A stretch of DNA of 64,000 nt from Psychromonas ingrahamii 37 (GCF_000015285.1 NC_008709.1:4092001-4156000), one strand, 5' to 3'. Numbered from the stretch's first letter, positions 19,324 to 29,734 are shown. Notes: generated by a model not told the origin, from the letters alone. Program-made: numbers and translations.

Positions 19324-22195
19324 TATTATTCTCTTTAATTTTAATTAATGCCATCCTGACCCGTTGATATTCTCCATCAATACTTACGCACAGCGATGCA
19401 GCCTCCTCAAGATCTTTATCCCGCACCCTTTTTTCCAGCGTTTTACACAATTCAGCCAGCTTATGAGCACCCAGATTATAGCTACTGGATTTGAAACTAT
19501 GGGCCGCCTTGCGCAGTGCTTCAGGATCGGAGCGCGCGAGCCCCTGATTTAACTGTTCGATATCGGCAGGGGATTTTTCCAGATAAGCATCAACAATACG
19601 ATTAAAGAAACCGTCGTTATCATCCATCTCCTGAAGCTGCGCAATAATTGCAGGCAACAGCGGTTCATTTGACACAGCTATTTCAGGCTCAATAACCTTC
19701 GTCGCCGTTGCTTTCTCAACAGCCATTTCAGGCTCAACAACCGCCATCAAGCCTGAATCAGCAGAAAGCCAGCGCTGCAGCAGGACTACAATTTGCGCTT
19801 TATTAAATGGCTTGGACAGATAATCATCCATACCGGCACTGATGCAGCGCTGCCGGTCCTCGATCATTGCGTTTGCGGTAAGGGCAATAATTGGTAGGCG
19901 CGGCGATCCGTTTTCCTGCTCTTTCTGACGGATTAACTCCGTTGCCCGATAACCATCCATCACCGGCATCTGGCAATCCATCAACACCAGATCATAGTTT
20001 TGTTCCTTTAATTGCTTCAGTGCTTCGACACCATTCCCGGCTAAATGCAGATCAACACCTAAACCACTCAAAATCTGCATGGCGAATTCCTGATTAACCG
20101 GATGATCTTCCACCAACAGTATCTTACCCTGCAGTGTTATCTGTTGTTGCTCAAGGGTGCTTACGGGCAAAGTTTCATCACTCAAAATCTGCTCAGTAGG
20201 CTTTAACTTAAGGTCAAACCAGAAGGTCGTTCCCTGACCTAACTCACTACTAAAGCCTATACTTCCACCCATCATTTCTATCAGCTGTTTGGATATAGCC
20301 AAACCTAATCCGGTACCACCATAATTACGGGTGGTTGAACTGTCAGCCTGAGAGAATGACTCAAAAATTTTATCCTGATTCTCAGGCGCAATACCTATGC
20401 CACTATCCCGCACCCTGATCTGCAATGATAACGCCGTCGCCGACTGTTCAAAAATGACCGCAGACACCAAAACTTCACCACGCTGGGTAAACTTAATAGC
20501 ATTACTAATCAGATTAGTTAAGACCTGCCGCAAGCGAATCCTATCGCCAAGCACCCAGGTATCCATTTCCTGGGGCAAATTATAATTTAGTTGTAATCCT
20601 TTTTTCTTAGCCAGAGGGCTAAGCGAAGTAACCAAATGCTTAATCAGCTCCTGTAATTGCATAGGATGGTTGTCCAGCTGCAGTTTACCCGCCTCAATTT
20701 TAGAAAAATCCAGAATATCATTAATAATATCCAGCAATCCGAAGCCGGAGGATTTGATCATTTCCATAAAACGACGCTGTTCGCTACTTAGTTCGGTTTC
20801 CAGTACCAGCTCAGTCATACCCAGTACGCCGTTCATTGGGGTGCGAATCTCATGACTCATGGTCGCCAAAAATTCACTTTTAGCCTGGCTGGCCTTCACT
20901 GCGATCTCTTTTTCATGCAGTGCCTGCTGGATATTCTTGCGAATAGAGGCTTCCATAAAGACAAAAGACTCCGCCAGACGCCCCACTTCATCACTATATT
21001 TCATCGCCAAACGTTTGATTTTTATGGTGTCAGGGTTTTGCTGACTGAAATCCTGGGTTGGTAATGCCTTAGCATAAGATGCCAGGGTGTTCAGCGGACG
21101 GGAGATTCGAAACACTAAAAGCAGTGCGGCAGCTAAACCTACCAGAGAAATCAGGGCAATAATAATACTCTGCCGCTTGATAAGGTTTTTACCCGGCGCT
21201 TTGATTTCGGCCATCGGAACGACCACCCCCAGATACCAGTCGAATGCTTTAAAGTAGCTGGTGAAAACTTCTACCTCACGATCACCGGAAAAGGGATCGT
21301 TATAACTGATGGCGCTCTTATTTTTGCCATTTACGGCAATAATTTTATCCAGTACGCTGCTGTATCGGGGCAGCCACCCGGAGGTATCTTTAAACTTATC
21401 TAAGTTATCTAAGTTATCTAAGTTATCTTCCGGAGGGGCAATAAGAATTTTTTTATCACCATCAAAGAGAAAAGCATAGCCAGTTTTTGCTATCTGAATC
21501 TTAGTAAAGGTTTGGGTCAGGGTGGCAATAATACTGTCCATCTTACGCTGGCTTTCCTGCTCAACATTATCAAAATTGACAACCACAGCCAAGGTCCAGG
21601 ACCAACCATTAACGGGCAGAAACTGTCCCATAAATTGACTCGGTTTTGTCTGCCAAGGTTTCTGCCAGGAAAATATCGCCGTATCGCCGCGCGGTTCTAA
21701 CTGATCGTCCCGCATCGCGTCATAAATCAAACGCCCTTTAACGTCCCGAATATCAGTAATAGCCACCCCATTGAGCTTAGATTGACTAGAGGAAAGGATA
21801 GTACCCTTGTGATCAAACAGAAAAATGTCACCGCTAGGGTAATCAACTTTAGACAACCAGCGCTTTGCTCTTTGCTGCGCTTCCTCTTTTGACAAACGGC
21901 CACCTTGACTCAGCAGCATAAATTCGTGCAGCACAGAATTGCTTACTTTTGCAGTCTGTACCATCTCTTTTTTTAACTGTGTTAACAGCTCAATTTTGTC
22001 ACTGATTAGCTGATCGTAACTACTGCGAATATTCAGTTCAGCCAGTTGCAGCACATTTTCAGCCGATGACTGCTCCGCCCGAAGCATAGCGCTGCCGACA
22101 TCACGTTGAGTAAAGTACAAAGTAGCCGCAGAAGTGATCACCAGCACCAGCAGAATCAGCGCCACCACCTTAAATTTCAGCGAAGTAAAGATCAT
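19289..22195 (-). CDS. Hybrid sensor histidine kinase (Cache-HAMP-HisKA-HATPase-REC-Hpt)
   Basis: A 968-residue inner-membrane kinase. A membrane helix (about 9-29) is followed by a large periplasmic Cache-type sensor (to about 345), a second helix (about 350-370) and HAMP. HisKA has the phospho-acceptor His in [11 protein letters not shown]. The ATPase domain is followed by a receiver with [11 protein letters not shown] and a C-terminal Hpt with [12 protein letters not shown]. This layout resembles ArcB/LuxQ-style phosphorelays. Its start overlaps the stop of the binding-protein gene by four bases (ATGA). It likely senses one or both binding proteins encoded upstream and passes phosphate to the REC-GGDEF-EAL protein. 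A tandem LDN stretch lies in the sensor domain. Confidence 0.93.
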   Translation of the reverse strand: MIFTSLKFKVVALILLVLVITSAATLYFTQRDVGSAMLRAEQSSAENVLQLAELNIRSSYDQLISDKIELLTQLKKEMVQTAKVSNSVLHEFMLLSQGGRLSKEEAQQRAKRWLSKVDYPSGDIFLFDHKGTILSSSQSKLNGVAITDIRDVKGRLIYDAMRDDQLEPRGDTAIFSWQKPWQTKPSQFMGQFLPVNGWSWTLAVVVNFDNVEQESQRKMDSIIATLTQTFTKIQIAKTGYAFLFDGDKKILIAPPEDNLDNLDNLDKFKDTSGWLPRYSSVLDKIIAVNGKNKSAISYNDPFSGDREVEVFTSYFKAFDWYLGVVVPMAEIKAPGKNLIKRQSIIIALISLVGLAAALLLVFRISRPLNTLASYAKALPTQDFSQQNPDTIKIKRLAMKYSDEVGRLAESFVFMEASIRKNIQQALHEKEIAVKASQAKSEFLATMSHEIRTPMNGVLGMTELVLETELSSEQRRFMEMIKSSGFGLLDIINDILDFSKIEAGKLQLDNHPMQLQELIKHLVTSLSPLAKKKGLQLNYNLPQEMDTWVLGDRIRLRQVLTNLISNAIKFTQRGEVLVSAVIFEQSATALSLQIRVRDSGIGIAPENQDKIFESFSQADSSTTRNYGGTGLGLAISKQLIEMMGGSIGFSSELGQGTTFWFDLKLKPTEQILSDETLPVSTLEQQQITLQGKILLVEDHPVNQEFAMQILSGLGVDLHLAGNGVEALKQLKEQNYDLVLMDCQMPVMDGYRATELIRQKEQENGSPRLPIIALTANAMIEDRQRCISAGMDDYLSKPFNKAQIVVLLQRWLSADSGLMAVVEPEMAVEKATATKVIEPEIAVSNEPLLPAIIAQLQEMDDNDGFFNRIVDAYLEKSPADIEQLNQGLARSDPEALRKAAHSFKSSSYNLGAHKLAELCKTLEKRVRDKDLEEAASLCVSIDGEYQRVRMALIKIKENNNAENSDEQWSH
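21396..21428. repeat. 9-bp tandem repeat in the kinase sensor domain
   Basis: The unit ttatctaag occurs 3.7 times in a row and encodes LDN repeated within the periplasmic Cache region. Copies change in frame, so slippage would add or remove three residues without breaking the gene. Confidence 0.85.
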
Positions 22196-23349
22196 TGTGG
22201 AATCTCAATCTGCCAGTATAATTTATCCGCTGCAGCAAGCAGGTCGGCATTGACATACAGACCTATTTTTTCCGCGGTTTTCATATTCATGACCACACTG
22301 AAGGACCCTTCAAAGCGCTGTTTCAAATTGTGCGGTATAGCGCCGTTAATGATTTTCCCAACATTATCAGCCACAAACAGCCCTTCAGGTCCGATTCCCG
22401 AGCGCGGGATCAGACTTAACAGTAAGCCATAACGCACTTCCTGTTCTCCATTCTGTGCGAATGTTGGAATACCGTAGCGATTAGCAATCTTTACAAGCTT
22501 GGGAATGCTTTTAGCGTTTACTCCCCCTTGAGCAGAAACAAAAATAGCATCAACTTTCTGTGCCAGTTTATTGAAGCACTCTAGAACACTCTGATCCGCC
22601 CGCTGTTGATCGGCAATATCACTTTGGGTATAACAAGGCACTATTTCAAATTCCAGTTCAGCCGAGACCTGTTCAATCAAATCCATACCCGCATAGCTTC
22701 TGCCACTGAGGGTATTTTCATAAAGCACGCCCAATTTTTTAAATTCGATCAGCTCATGAAAAACCTGTATCTGTTGTGATAGAAGACTAGGATCGTAACT
22801 GGCAAAGACATGATCATAACCAGAATCATCAGATGTATGAATAATGCCTGAACGCAGGGGATCAGAAGTAGAAATTACAACAGTAGGTACATGATGAAGA
22901 TTATTGGCCAGATCCTGCCCTGCCCAAGTCCCAACAGCAAACACCATATCAATATCCTTGCTATGATTGAACCTTGCGATCAGGCTGTTACGCACTTTTT
23001 TCCGAACAATCTCGTCCCAGCCGGCTGAAAAGTAACCATCAGCAACAAACTCCAAATACTCGCTGTTAATATTATTCGACAACCACTGCCACAATTTGCG
23101 GGTATCTTTATTGGGAAAGTCAGGTAGATAAAATGGTTCAATCCAACCTAACTGGCTCAGACCTTTGGCCGTTGCATACAAATAATCATAATAAGATACG
23201 TACTCACCGCCCTGATAGTATGCGATACGCCAAGGTTTATCTGGCTTAGCTTGCGGACGAGTGCTGAAATTCTCAGCACTGACACTCGCTGTCAGAACAC
23301 TGCAGCACAGTACTAACCAGATAAAAATGCCTTGTTTTTTTTTCCTCAT
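22192..23349 (-). CDS. Periplasmic substrate-binding protein, ABC_sub_bind type (copy 2)
   Basis: A 385-residue exported protein with a classical signal peptide ending near SVSA (residue about 25). It has the two-lobe binding-protein pattern of the family with features such as [31 protein letters not shown] and the C-terminal [18 protein letters not shown]. No ABC permease or ATPase is adjacent. It overlaps the hybrid kinase by four bases, which suggests it is a ligand-presenting partner of the kinase, as LuxP is for LuxQ. It is clearly paralogous to the upstream gene at 23398-24558. The ligand is unknown. Confidence 0.8.
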   Translation of the reverse strand: MRKKKQGIFIWLVLCCSVLTASVSAENFSTRPQAKPDKPWRIAYYQGGEYVSYYDYLYATAKGLSQLGWIEPFYLPDFPNKDTRKLWQWLSNNINSEYLEFVADGYFSAGWDEIVRKKVRNSLIARFNHSKDIDMVFAVGTWAGQDLANNLHHVPTVVISTSDPLRSGIIHTSDDSGYDHVFASYDPSLLSQQIQVFHELIEFKKLGVLYENTLSGRSYAGMDLIEQVSAELEFEIVPCYTQSDIADQQRADQSVLECFNKLAQKVDAIFVSAQGGVNAKSIPKLVKIANRYGIPTFAQNGEQEVRYGLLLSLIPRSGIGPEGLFVADNVGKIINGAIPHNLKQRFEGSFSVVMNMKTAEKIGLYVNADLLAAADKLYWQIEIPQ

Positions 23350-23397
23350 TTTTCTGTACTCCTGCCTGCCACTAGTATTAATCGCAGATTATTTATA

Positions 23398-24558
23398 TTA
23401 TTGGCTGCTCTGGATTTCGTGGTAGATCTCATCAGCTGCCCCAAGCAGAAGAAGCGGAGGATTAAAACCGATGATTTTTGCTGTTTTTAGATTCACTGCC
23501 ACTTTTGGAGGTTCCTCAAAAAGTTGAATCAATTGCCCAGGTTTCGCACCATTGAAGACTTTAGCAATTGTGAGAGCATGAAAATCACCCAGATAACGAA
23601 ATGCTGCGCGCGACAGGCTCAATAAAAATCCATATTTAACTTCCTCGGCACCAGACTGAGAGAATGTTGGTATCCGGTGCTTATTGGCAATCTCTACTAG
23701 TTTTGGAATACTATTATAAGTCACTCCTCCTTGATTGGTAACATATATTGCTTCAGCACTCTTAGCAAGAAGCTCAAAGCAAGAGATCACGCTGGCTTCA
23801 GCTATCGCCTTTTCGCTGATATCACTCTGCGTATAACAGGGAATAATGTCAAAGCCACGTTCCTTAGACAGTATTTCAATCGAATCAATCGCAGCATAAC
23901 TACGGCCGCTAGCGCTGTTTTCGAAAGCGACCCCCAAATTTTTAAATCCTACTAACTCATGGAAGAGTTTTACCTGACGAGCAAACCGATCTAAATCAAC
24001 AGCCGCATGTAAGTGGCTATAGCCTGAATCTTCGACACTTTTTATAATCCCAGCAGCTAGCGGATCACTGGCAGACAAAACCAACGTGGGGGTTGTATGA
24101 CGATCATTTGCCAAATCTTTACCCGCCCAAGTTCCCATGGCTATCATCAGATCAATATCCGGCTTATTCTTGAGTCGATCAATCACTGCTGCAGCACTTT
24201 GCTTACGGAGCTCTTCATCCCAACCAGCTGAATAGTATGCATCCGGAACAAACTCGATATAATCACTCTTAATCTGTGTTGACAACCATTTCCAGAGAAG
24301 GTCTGTACGTTCTCCTGGTTGCTCTGGAATAGTTTGCAGCTCAATCCAGCCTAGTTTCATTAACCCCTTTATAGTGGCGGTAAACTCCTTCTGGTAATCG
24401 GTATACTCCCCCCCCTCGTAATAGCCAACACGCCAATGCTTCCCATCATTTAATACAGGGGTGGTGCTAAAAGAAGACTTATCTTCTGCCTCCGCTATGC
24501 TGGTGAAACTTATAAGAGCACAAATAAAAATGTAGAGAACGTTTCGAATACAATACAT
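23398..24558 (-). CDS. Periplasmic substrate-binding protein, ABC_sub_bind type (copy 1)
   Basis: A 386-residue paralogue of the next gene, sharing WRVGYYEGGEYTDY-type openings, SASDPLAAGII, GRSYAAIDS and IPCYTQSDI at matching positions. A signal peptide ends near IAEA (residue about 24). Divergence between the copies is spread along the chain, so the duplication is old and the two could bind different ligands or form a heteromer. The copies are 48 bases apart. The gap of 84 bases to the upstream 530-residue gene is the widest in the run and could contain an internal promoter. Confidence 0.8.
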   Translation of the reverse strand: MYCIRNVLYIFICALISFTSIAEAEDKSSFSTTPVLNDGKHWRVGYYEGGEYTDYQKEFTATIKGLMKLGWIELQTIPEQPGERTDLLWKWLSTQIKSDYIEFVPDAYYSAGWDEELRKQSAAAVIDRLKNKPDIDLMIAMGTWAGKDLANDRHTTPTLVLSASDPLAAGIIKSVEDSGYSHLHAAVDLDRFARQVKLFHELVGFKNLGVAFENSASGRSYAAIDSIEILSKERGFDIIPCYTQSDISEKAIAEASVISCFELLAKSAEAIYVTNQGGVTYNSIPKLVEIANKHRIPTFSQSGAEEVKYGFLLSLSRAAFRYLGDFHALTIAKVFNGAKPGQLIQLFEEPPKVAVNLKTAKIIGFNPPLLLLGAADEIYHEIQSSQ

Positions 24559-24642
24559 GGTAATTCCGCCTATGGTTATGATCTATTAATACTTTGTTAT
24601 ACGAGTAGAGCCTTTCTAATTATCTAAGTACTCAACCTTAGA

Positions 24643-26235
24643 TCAGACAGTTACTACGTTGCCAGCAAAATAACTTCCTAGTTGATCTGCCAACCGGGCA
24701 TACCAATCCTCAGACATTACTTGATCTGGAGCTGCATCAGCGACAGTTTCTACCAAAGATGCTTTATGTGCGTCATGTACGGTCATCTCAACAATGTTAC
24801 TGATATGGTCATTAAGCGACATCTCTGACGCTATCATTTCTAATGGGCCAGCTGGATGTAAGGCACCATGCTCCCATCTGCGCATAACTGTCTGCATACC
24901 TGACAAATATTTATCCGTAGGTATTCCCTGAATATATGGGATCAACGACATATGACTGCCATGCTCTTCGATAGACTTTACGAGCCCCTGCTGAATAACT
25001 GGCAGATAATCGGCTTGATAATAACCACCCGCGCAAGTTACACCTCGAGCAAAAGCCAATACTAAGAAACAAGTAAAGGTAGACGGTATCAACCTTTTAG
25101 TCTCCAAGCTATCTATCAGGTTGTTTGCTGTCAACTCTACCTTGTGCTCCACTCCTGACTCGCTGATCCCTATTAAACATAGTAGATCAGAGCTTTTATC
25201 CAAAACAAGCGGGACTCTTCGCCCTGCATCATCTATCCACCAAAAGAGAAAACTCCCTGTAGATTTAGTAGGATTAATCCGTAAAGAATCCGCAGACAAG
25301 ATACGGCTTTCAAGCCCTTCGGATTGCCAACAACCTCGCGCATCATCTAGGTTAGCAAGCAGTATTTTTAGAAAGTCCACATCTAGCATTAACAGCGATG
25401 CCATAGAGGTCTCCGATTTAAGATCACGCACCAATAAGATACGAACAATCTCTTCTTGCTCCAGATATAATAACTGCGATGTATCACTATTGTGAAACAG
25501 CCGCTTCCAGAGCAGGCTGTTGATCACAACGGCTTGCTCTGAGTAGGAAGAAAGGCCCAATACTCTCGGGCTGGAATATTCATCTTCCAACACCGACATT
25601 AACGCCTTGCCAGTCGCAGCTGAGATTAAATGATCACCCACCATTTTACGAGTGGACTTTTCCGCTCGTTCAACAGCTCCTTTCTCAAAAGGTCCTGTCA
25701 ACGAGACAGTCTCGTTTTGTCGACGTTTTGGAAATAGGGGCAAGCGGATAGGGATTCCAGCCCGCTTAAACTCAGTTATATCATAACACAACATCCCACG
25801 CGGATAAGTCATATTGTTCAATGGAATAGCGCCACAGGCCAGTACTGGCACTGTCTTAGCTTTCTGGCCATTGGGCAGTTTGCGCTGGCTGAACAGCAGC
25901 GTTCCCTGCACCGATTGGGCAAAGTAGTCAACACCATGGTGGTTAGCCGTCAATACCACTGGGCTCTGTTTCAGCTCCTCCCGCGCCATTGCGGCGACTT
26001 TTTCACCTAGCAGCGGTGCGGCATATTCATAAACAACATCAGCCAGATCATCGGCTGACTGGTAGCGCTCGCTTGCGGTTTCAGTCACCACATCAAGATA
26101 TTCGCTCAGCAGCAGTTCTCCGTACAATTCTAATGTTTTGTCTACAACCGGCAGGCGCTTTCTAATCTCAGCCATATAGTGATCGATCAAAGAGTCCTTT
26201 TCCGTGGAACAGTCATCTGTCTTAAGTGTATTCAT
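24643..26235 (-). CDS. Uncharacterised 530-residue protein of the epimerase-MFS operon
   Basis: I do not recognise this family. It is soluble, without signal peptide or membrane segments. The best-looking functional stretch is VVLTANHHGVDYFAQ (about residues 93-107), followed by VPVLACGAIPLNN, TYPRGMLCYDI and IPIRLPLFPKRR, which looks like an active-site core. A second conserved-looking part is FARGVTCAGGYYQADYLP, near residue 410. The HH-x-x-D pattern is shorter than the HX4D acyltransferase motif. It begins one base after the MFS stop codon, so it is translationally coupled to export and the epimerase. A biosynthetic or ligase role is possible but unproven. Confidence 0.6.
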   Translation of the reverse strand: MNTLKTDDCSTEKDSLIDHYMAEIRKRLPVVDKTLELYGELLLSEYLDVVTETASERYQSADDLADVVYEYAAPLLGEKVAAMAREELKQSPVVLTANHHGVDYFAQSVQGTLLFSQRKLPNGQKAKTVPVLACGAIPLNNMTYPRGMLCYDITEFKRAGIPIRLPLFPKRRQNETVSLTGPFEKGAVERAEKSTRKMVGDHLISAATGKALMSVLEDEYSSPRVLGLSSYSEQAVVINSLLWKRLFHNSDTSQLLYLEQEEIVRILLVRDLKSETSMASLLMLDVDFLKILLANLDDARGCWQSEGLESRILSADSLRINPTKSTGSFLFWWIDDAGRRVPLVLDKSSDLLCLIGISESGVEHKVELTANNLIDSLETKRLIPSTFTCFLVLAFARGVTCAGGYYQADYLPVIQQGLVKSIEEHGSHMSLIPYIQGIPTDKYLSGMQTVMRRWEHGALHPAGPLEMIASEMSLNDHISNIVEMTVHDAHKASLVETVADAAPDQVMSEDWYARLADQLGSYFAGNVVTV

Positions 26236-26236
26236 A

Positions 26237-27943
26237 CTACGAAGTTCCTTCCTGTATTTTTTTTAGTTGATCGGCATCACTACGTGTCAACCAGATAAAA
26301 ATAAGGGACATAACAATGTATGCCAGCCCTAGATAAGTGATGCCAATACTCACATCCTCAAATAGAAACAGCCAGGCGAAAATGATCGGCCCAAGCATTT
26401 GGCCGATACGGCTGGAGGCACGAAATATACCCATTGCCTTGCCTTCACCGAGCTCTTGAGTGATATCGAGTTTCAGCAGAAATACGCTCTGCGCTGAGAG
26501 TACCAGACAGTTGGACAACCCCAACAAAAAAATGGCAATGGTTGTCGCCAGCAGCCCGTCCCAGATACTAAAAGTAAGGAATGCGCTAGCCCCCAGCAAG
26601 CTACCAATCAGCACCAGCTGTTGTTTATTTTCGGTCGCATCTATTAGCCGCCCAACCCTTGGCGCAAGCACAGCGATGCAGATACCAAACAGCATCAGCA
26701 CCTGACCTATAGTGGATTCCGAGATACCTTGCCGATTAAGATAGACCGGACTGAAATAGTTAAGAAAACCAACCACGGCAATAGACGCTGGCATGCTGCT
26801 GAAAAAGATGGCAGCCAGCACCCGCTTGTCGAGCAAGAAACGGCGCAAGACTGACTTACCCACATGTTGCAGCGGCACGCTTTTAGTTTTGCTTGGCGTT
26901 TTGGCGGGATACCCCAAAATCAGCAGACTATATACGACTACTGAGGTAATAATCACCGCACCGCTGAGGAATACCACCTCGTAGCCGAACTGCTCAGCCA
27001 TCACCGCACCAGTGGCAGCACCACAAAGACTGCCAGCATAGAGACCGGCAGCCAAATGAGACATTCCCTGAGCCTTAGTGGATTTATCCGTATTACGAAT
27101 AACGAAGCCGTGAGAAGATAGTTGTACCAAGCCGTAACCAAGACCAACCAGCCCTCGGGAAAGGATGAAATGCAGGGCATCGGGAGCCATCCAGGAATAC
27201 AGCGCACCGAGCGTTGCCAGTGCCAGTCCCGCATAGAAAGGCTCCTGCCAGCCGCGCCGGTCAAACCAGACACCCGCCAGCAGAATCGCCACACCAACAC
27301 AAAAAAATTCAACAGAAATGGGCAGCCCCATCATTATATTTTGTGATAGCCCAAAGAAATCTTGTTCCATTTTACCCATATACAGCGGAATAAAAGCCAT
27401 CGACAGATCGATTCCGAACAGAAAGACAAAGATCGCCGGCCGCATCAGCCGGTAGTCTACAGCTTCTTTTTTCAGCTCAGTCGTCTTGGCCCGGGCAGTG
27501 AGTCTGGAGAGCAATACAAAGGAGACTTCGATACAAATCAGTGCAGCAATCAAGATTGCCGTAACCCCAGCAGCCAGCAACTCTGGTAAAGCACCAGGTG
27601 TGGCGTTGGTATTGTAAATCGGGTCTATATATAACCAAAGGAAAGTCAGTAGCGCGGTGCCCAGCACCATACTTATGCCCGCAGCAGGCATTCGTTCCAG
27701 CCAAAACCGAGCTGCCGGGTGATACAGATTAAACATGGTCAGAACCAGACCACCTGCCAACAGCGACCATAACACCGCCTGCAGTTCTGCCGTCTTAGCC
27801 ATACTCTGTTTAAGATAAATCAGCTCTTCTGAGAAAGCAGATCCCATACTGAGCAATAAATAGGCAATCATCAGACTTAGAGGTAACATTACCAATGCAG
27901 TAGTAGTGACCGGACGTATTGAGATGGAACGATTAATAACCAT
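26237..27943 (-). CDS. MFS transporter with an extra N-terminal membrane domain
   Basis: A 568-residue membrane protein, longer than the usual MFS length of about 400. Residues about 150-555 form a standard twelve-helix MFS unit, with GVWFDRRGW in the loop between helices 2 and 3 and an equivalent PRVGRLIDATE in the second half. The first 150 residues hold about four further helices, with a charged extracytoplasmic loop (EELIYLKQSMAK) after helix 1, a layout more like a sensory or docking module. It is sandwiched between the epimerase (no gap) and the 530-residue gene (one-base gap), so it probably exports the product of those enzymes. Direction of transport is inferred. Confidence 0.8.
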   Translation of the reverse strand: MVINRSISIRPVTTTALVMLPLSLMIAYLLLSMGSAFSEELIYLKQSMAKTAELQAVLWSLLAGGLVLTMFNLYHPAARFWLERMPAAGISMVLGTALLTFLWLYIDPIYNTNATPGALPELLAAGVTAILIAALICIEVSFVLLSRLTARAKTTELKKEAVDYRLMRPAIFVFLFGIDLSMAFIPLYMGKMEQDFFGLSQNIMMGLPISVEFFCVGVAILLAGVWFDRRGWQEPFYAGLALATLGALYSWMAPDALHFILSRGLVGLGYGLVQLSSHGFVIRNTDKSTKAQGMSHLAAGLYAGSLCGAATGAVMAEQFGYEVVFLSGAVIITSVVVYSLLILGYPAKTPSKTKSVPLQHVGKSVLRRFLLDKRVLAAIFFSSMPASIAVVGFLNYFSPVYLNRQGISESTIGQVLMLFGICIAVLAPRVGRLIDATENKQQLVLIGSLLGASAFLTFSIWDGLLATTIAIFLLGLSNCLVLSAQSVFLLKLDITQELGEGKAMGIFRASSRIGQMLGPIIFAWLFLFEDVSIGITYLGLAYIVMSLIFIWLTRSDADQLKKIQEGTS

Positions 27944-29092
27944 TTAAACCGCTAGTTTCCGGTCTTCAGTAACTATCTCATCATGGTCCTTATTTAATAA
28001 TTCTGGCAAGCTGTTCTTTTTTCGTGGAAAACGGTACACAGCATCGAATAACATAACCGGATCAGAGCTGATCTGCCACCCGTCAGAATTCTGTTTAATA
28101 CAAATTTTAGCTTTCTTATCATGCCAACAACACCGATGGGGTAATACATCAACTTCTGAGATATTCAGCTTGTGCATTTGACTATAGATATAGGCTACCG
28201 CTAATGCACCGGTCCCACAAGCCAGGGTTTCTCTATTGATGCCCCGTTCAAAACAACGGTTTTCTATCACCCCGGAGGCAAGACGACGGGCAAAATTAAC
28301 ATTGATACCCGCGGGGAAGATATGCCGCATATGATTGTTCATATAATTGCCGATATGCTCTACCAGCCAGGATCCGAAGCTTTCGCGACGCTCCACGCCC
28401 TGGTTGGAACCTGCAAAAATATAGTCCGCCTGCTCCGGTGCTGAAAAGTCACTATCGGGGAATATCACCAGATGGGGTTCACCGGTAAACACCAGCAATG
28501 CTCTGATACGTAACTCGTTATCGGTTGTGTAAGCCTTCAGATCATCAGCGCGAAACTTAACGACCAGTTCCTGCATCTCATGAATGGCCGGATCAACCAA
28601 CGCTGCATACTCCCCGTTCACCAATTCCGGTGGCGTTAAACGCGGATGCCCGAGATTAACCCAACTGCCAACTCGATTCTGATCTGTACCGATTTTGATA
28701 ACCTTAGGTGTTGCCAGAGGGATCTCGGTCATTATGGAAGCGCTGCTTATACCATGTTTGTCCAATAAATAACTGGCGATACACATCAGACCGTTACCGC
28801 AGCACAGCGCTTCTTCCCCCGACGGTTCAAACATTCGAAACACAAATTCAGCCTGTTCTTCCTGTGGAGGTTGTATCCAGTAGTCCCGGCTACGATTAAT
28901 CGATTGCAGTGACAATTCATTACAACGCTGAATAATCAGCAAATTATCACAACCTACACCGAAACTGATGTTGGTCGCCTGGAATGCGAAACGGGACATA
29001 TCATCCTCGCTGAGCAAACTCTGCTCGGTCTCATCGACAATAACAAAACTATTGCCACAGGATGTATATTTAACGAAAGGAATAAATTGCAT
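27944..29092 (-). CDS. DapF-like amino acid epimerase/racemase
   Basis: A 382-residue member of the cofactor-independent two-cysteine epimerase fold. The first catalytic cysteine is Cys98 in LCCGNGLMC and the second is Cys292 in ETLACGTGA. GEPHLVIF and RCFERG correspond to substrate-contact segments of DapF. The Cys-Cys distance is 194 residues against about 144 in typical DapF, so there is an insertion of about 50 residues in the first half. No lysine-pathway gene is nearby, and the gene leads an operon with an exporter and an unknown enzyme. A role in a specialised metabolite is therefore more likely than in meso-diaminopimelate supply. The staphylopine-type histidine racemase is a related precedent. 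Confidence 0.8.
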   Translation of the reverse strand: MQFIPFVKYTSCGNSFVIVDETEQSLLSEDDMSRFAFQATNISFGVGCDNLLIIQRCNELSLQSINRSRDYWIQPPQEEQAEFVFRMFEPSGEEALCCGNGLMCIASYLLDKHGISSASIMTEIPLATPKVIKIGTDQNRVGSWVNLGHPRLTPPELVNGEYAALVDPAIHEMQELVVKFRADDLKAYTTDNELRIRALLVFTGEPHLVIFPDSDFSAPEQADYIFAGSNQGVERRESFGSWLVEHIGNYMNNHMRHIFPAGINVNFARRLASGVIENRCFERGINRETLACGTGALAVAYIYSQMHKLNISEVDVLPHRCCWHDKKAKICIKQNSDGWQISSDPVMLFDAVYRFPRKKNSLPELLNKDHDEIVTEDRKLAV

Positions 29093-29734
29093 ATATAGTT
29101 GGTATCCAGTTTCTTATTCTGCAGTTTGAGTACAATTTTAAAATTGCTTTTATTTTGCTTCCGGCAGCAGTATTTTAGGAAAAATATCTCATCCCCCCAT
29201 TTTCAGATCGGCCTGCATCAAATTCTTTCACCTATAGGTACAACTGAGAAGCAATGCACAATTTTCTAATAAATTACTAAAAGTAATGAAGAGTCCAAAT
29301 AATCAATTAAAACATAACATTAAGATTGTTCTTTTTTTAACCTAAACAGATAGCGCTAATTTAACACAATCACGAAGAATTATCTCTTATAAAAGAAGAC
29401 ACACCCCATCAAAATTACATAAAAAAGCCAGCAATAACAAAGCATTATAAATTATAAGTAAATAAAAAGTCTTAATTAATGATCGGGTGTTTATAAAGAG
29501 AGTGATAAAAAATAAATGTTTATTACGGCAGAGCTACGATAAGTGTTTTTTGCCGGGTTTAAAATAATCCACTCACTTAGCTAATCGCTAATCAGTGAAA
29601 TATATTGTTAATAACCAGTGTCAATTGAGTGGCCGCGATAATTTATTTCCCTGATTCTCGGTTGCATAATAATATTATGCCTGCCATGTCATCTCCGTTT
29701 AAACCTGTAATTAGCAAGTGATTAAGGTTGATTT
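29093..29734. other. AT-rich intergenic region upstream of the epimerase operon
   Basis: No gene is supported. It must contain the promoter of the minus-strand epimerase operon. A 17-base palindrome gcataataatattatgc (29664-29680) is the only distinct element seen. Confidence 0.5.

Noticed and set aside
17152-29092. Staphylopine-like metallophore cluster.
   Set aside because: The epimerase and MFS exporter fit, but no nicotianamine-synthase-like or opine-dehydrogenase gene is present.
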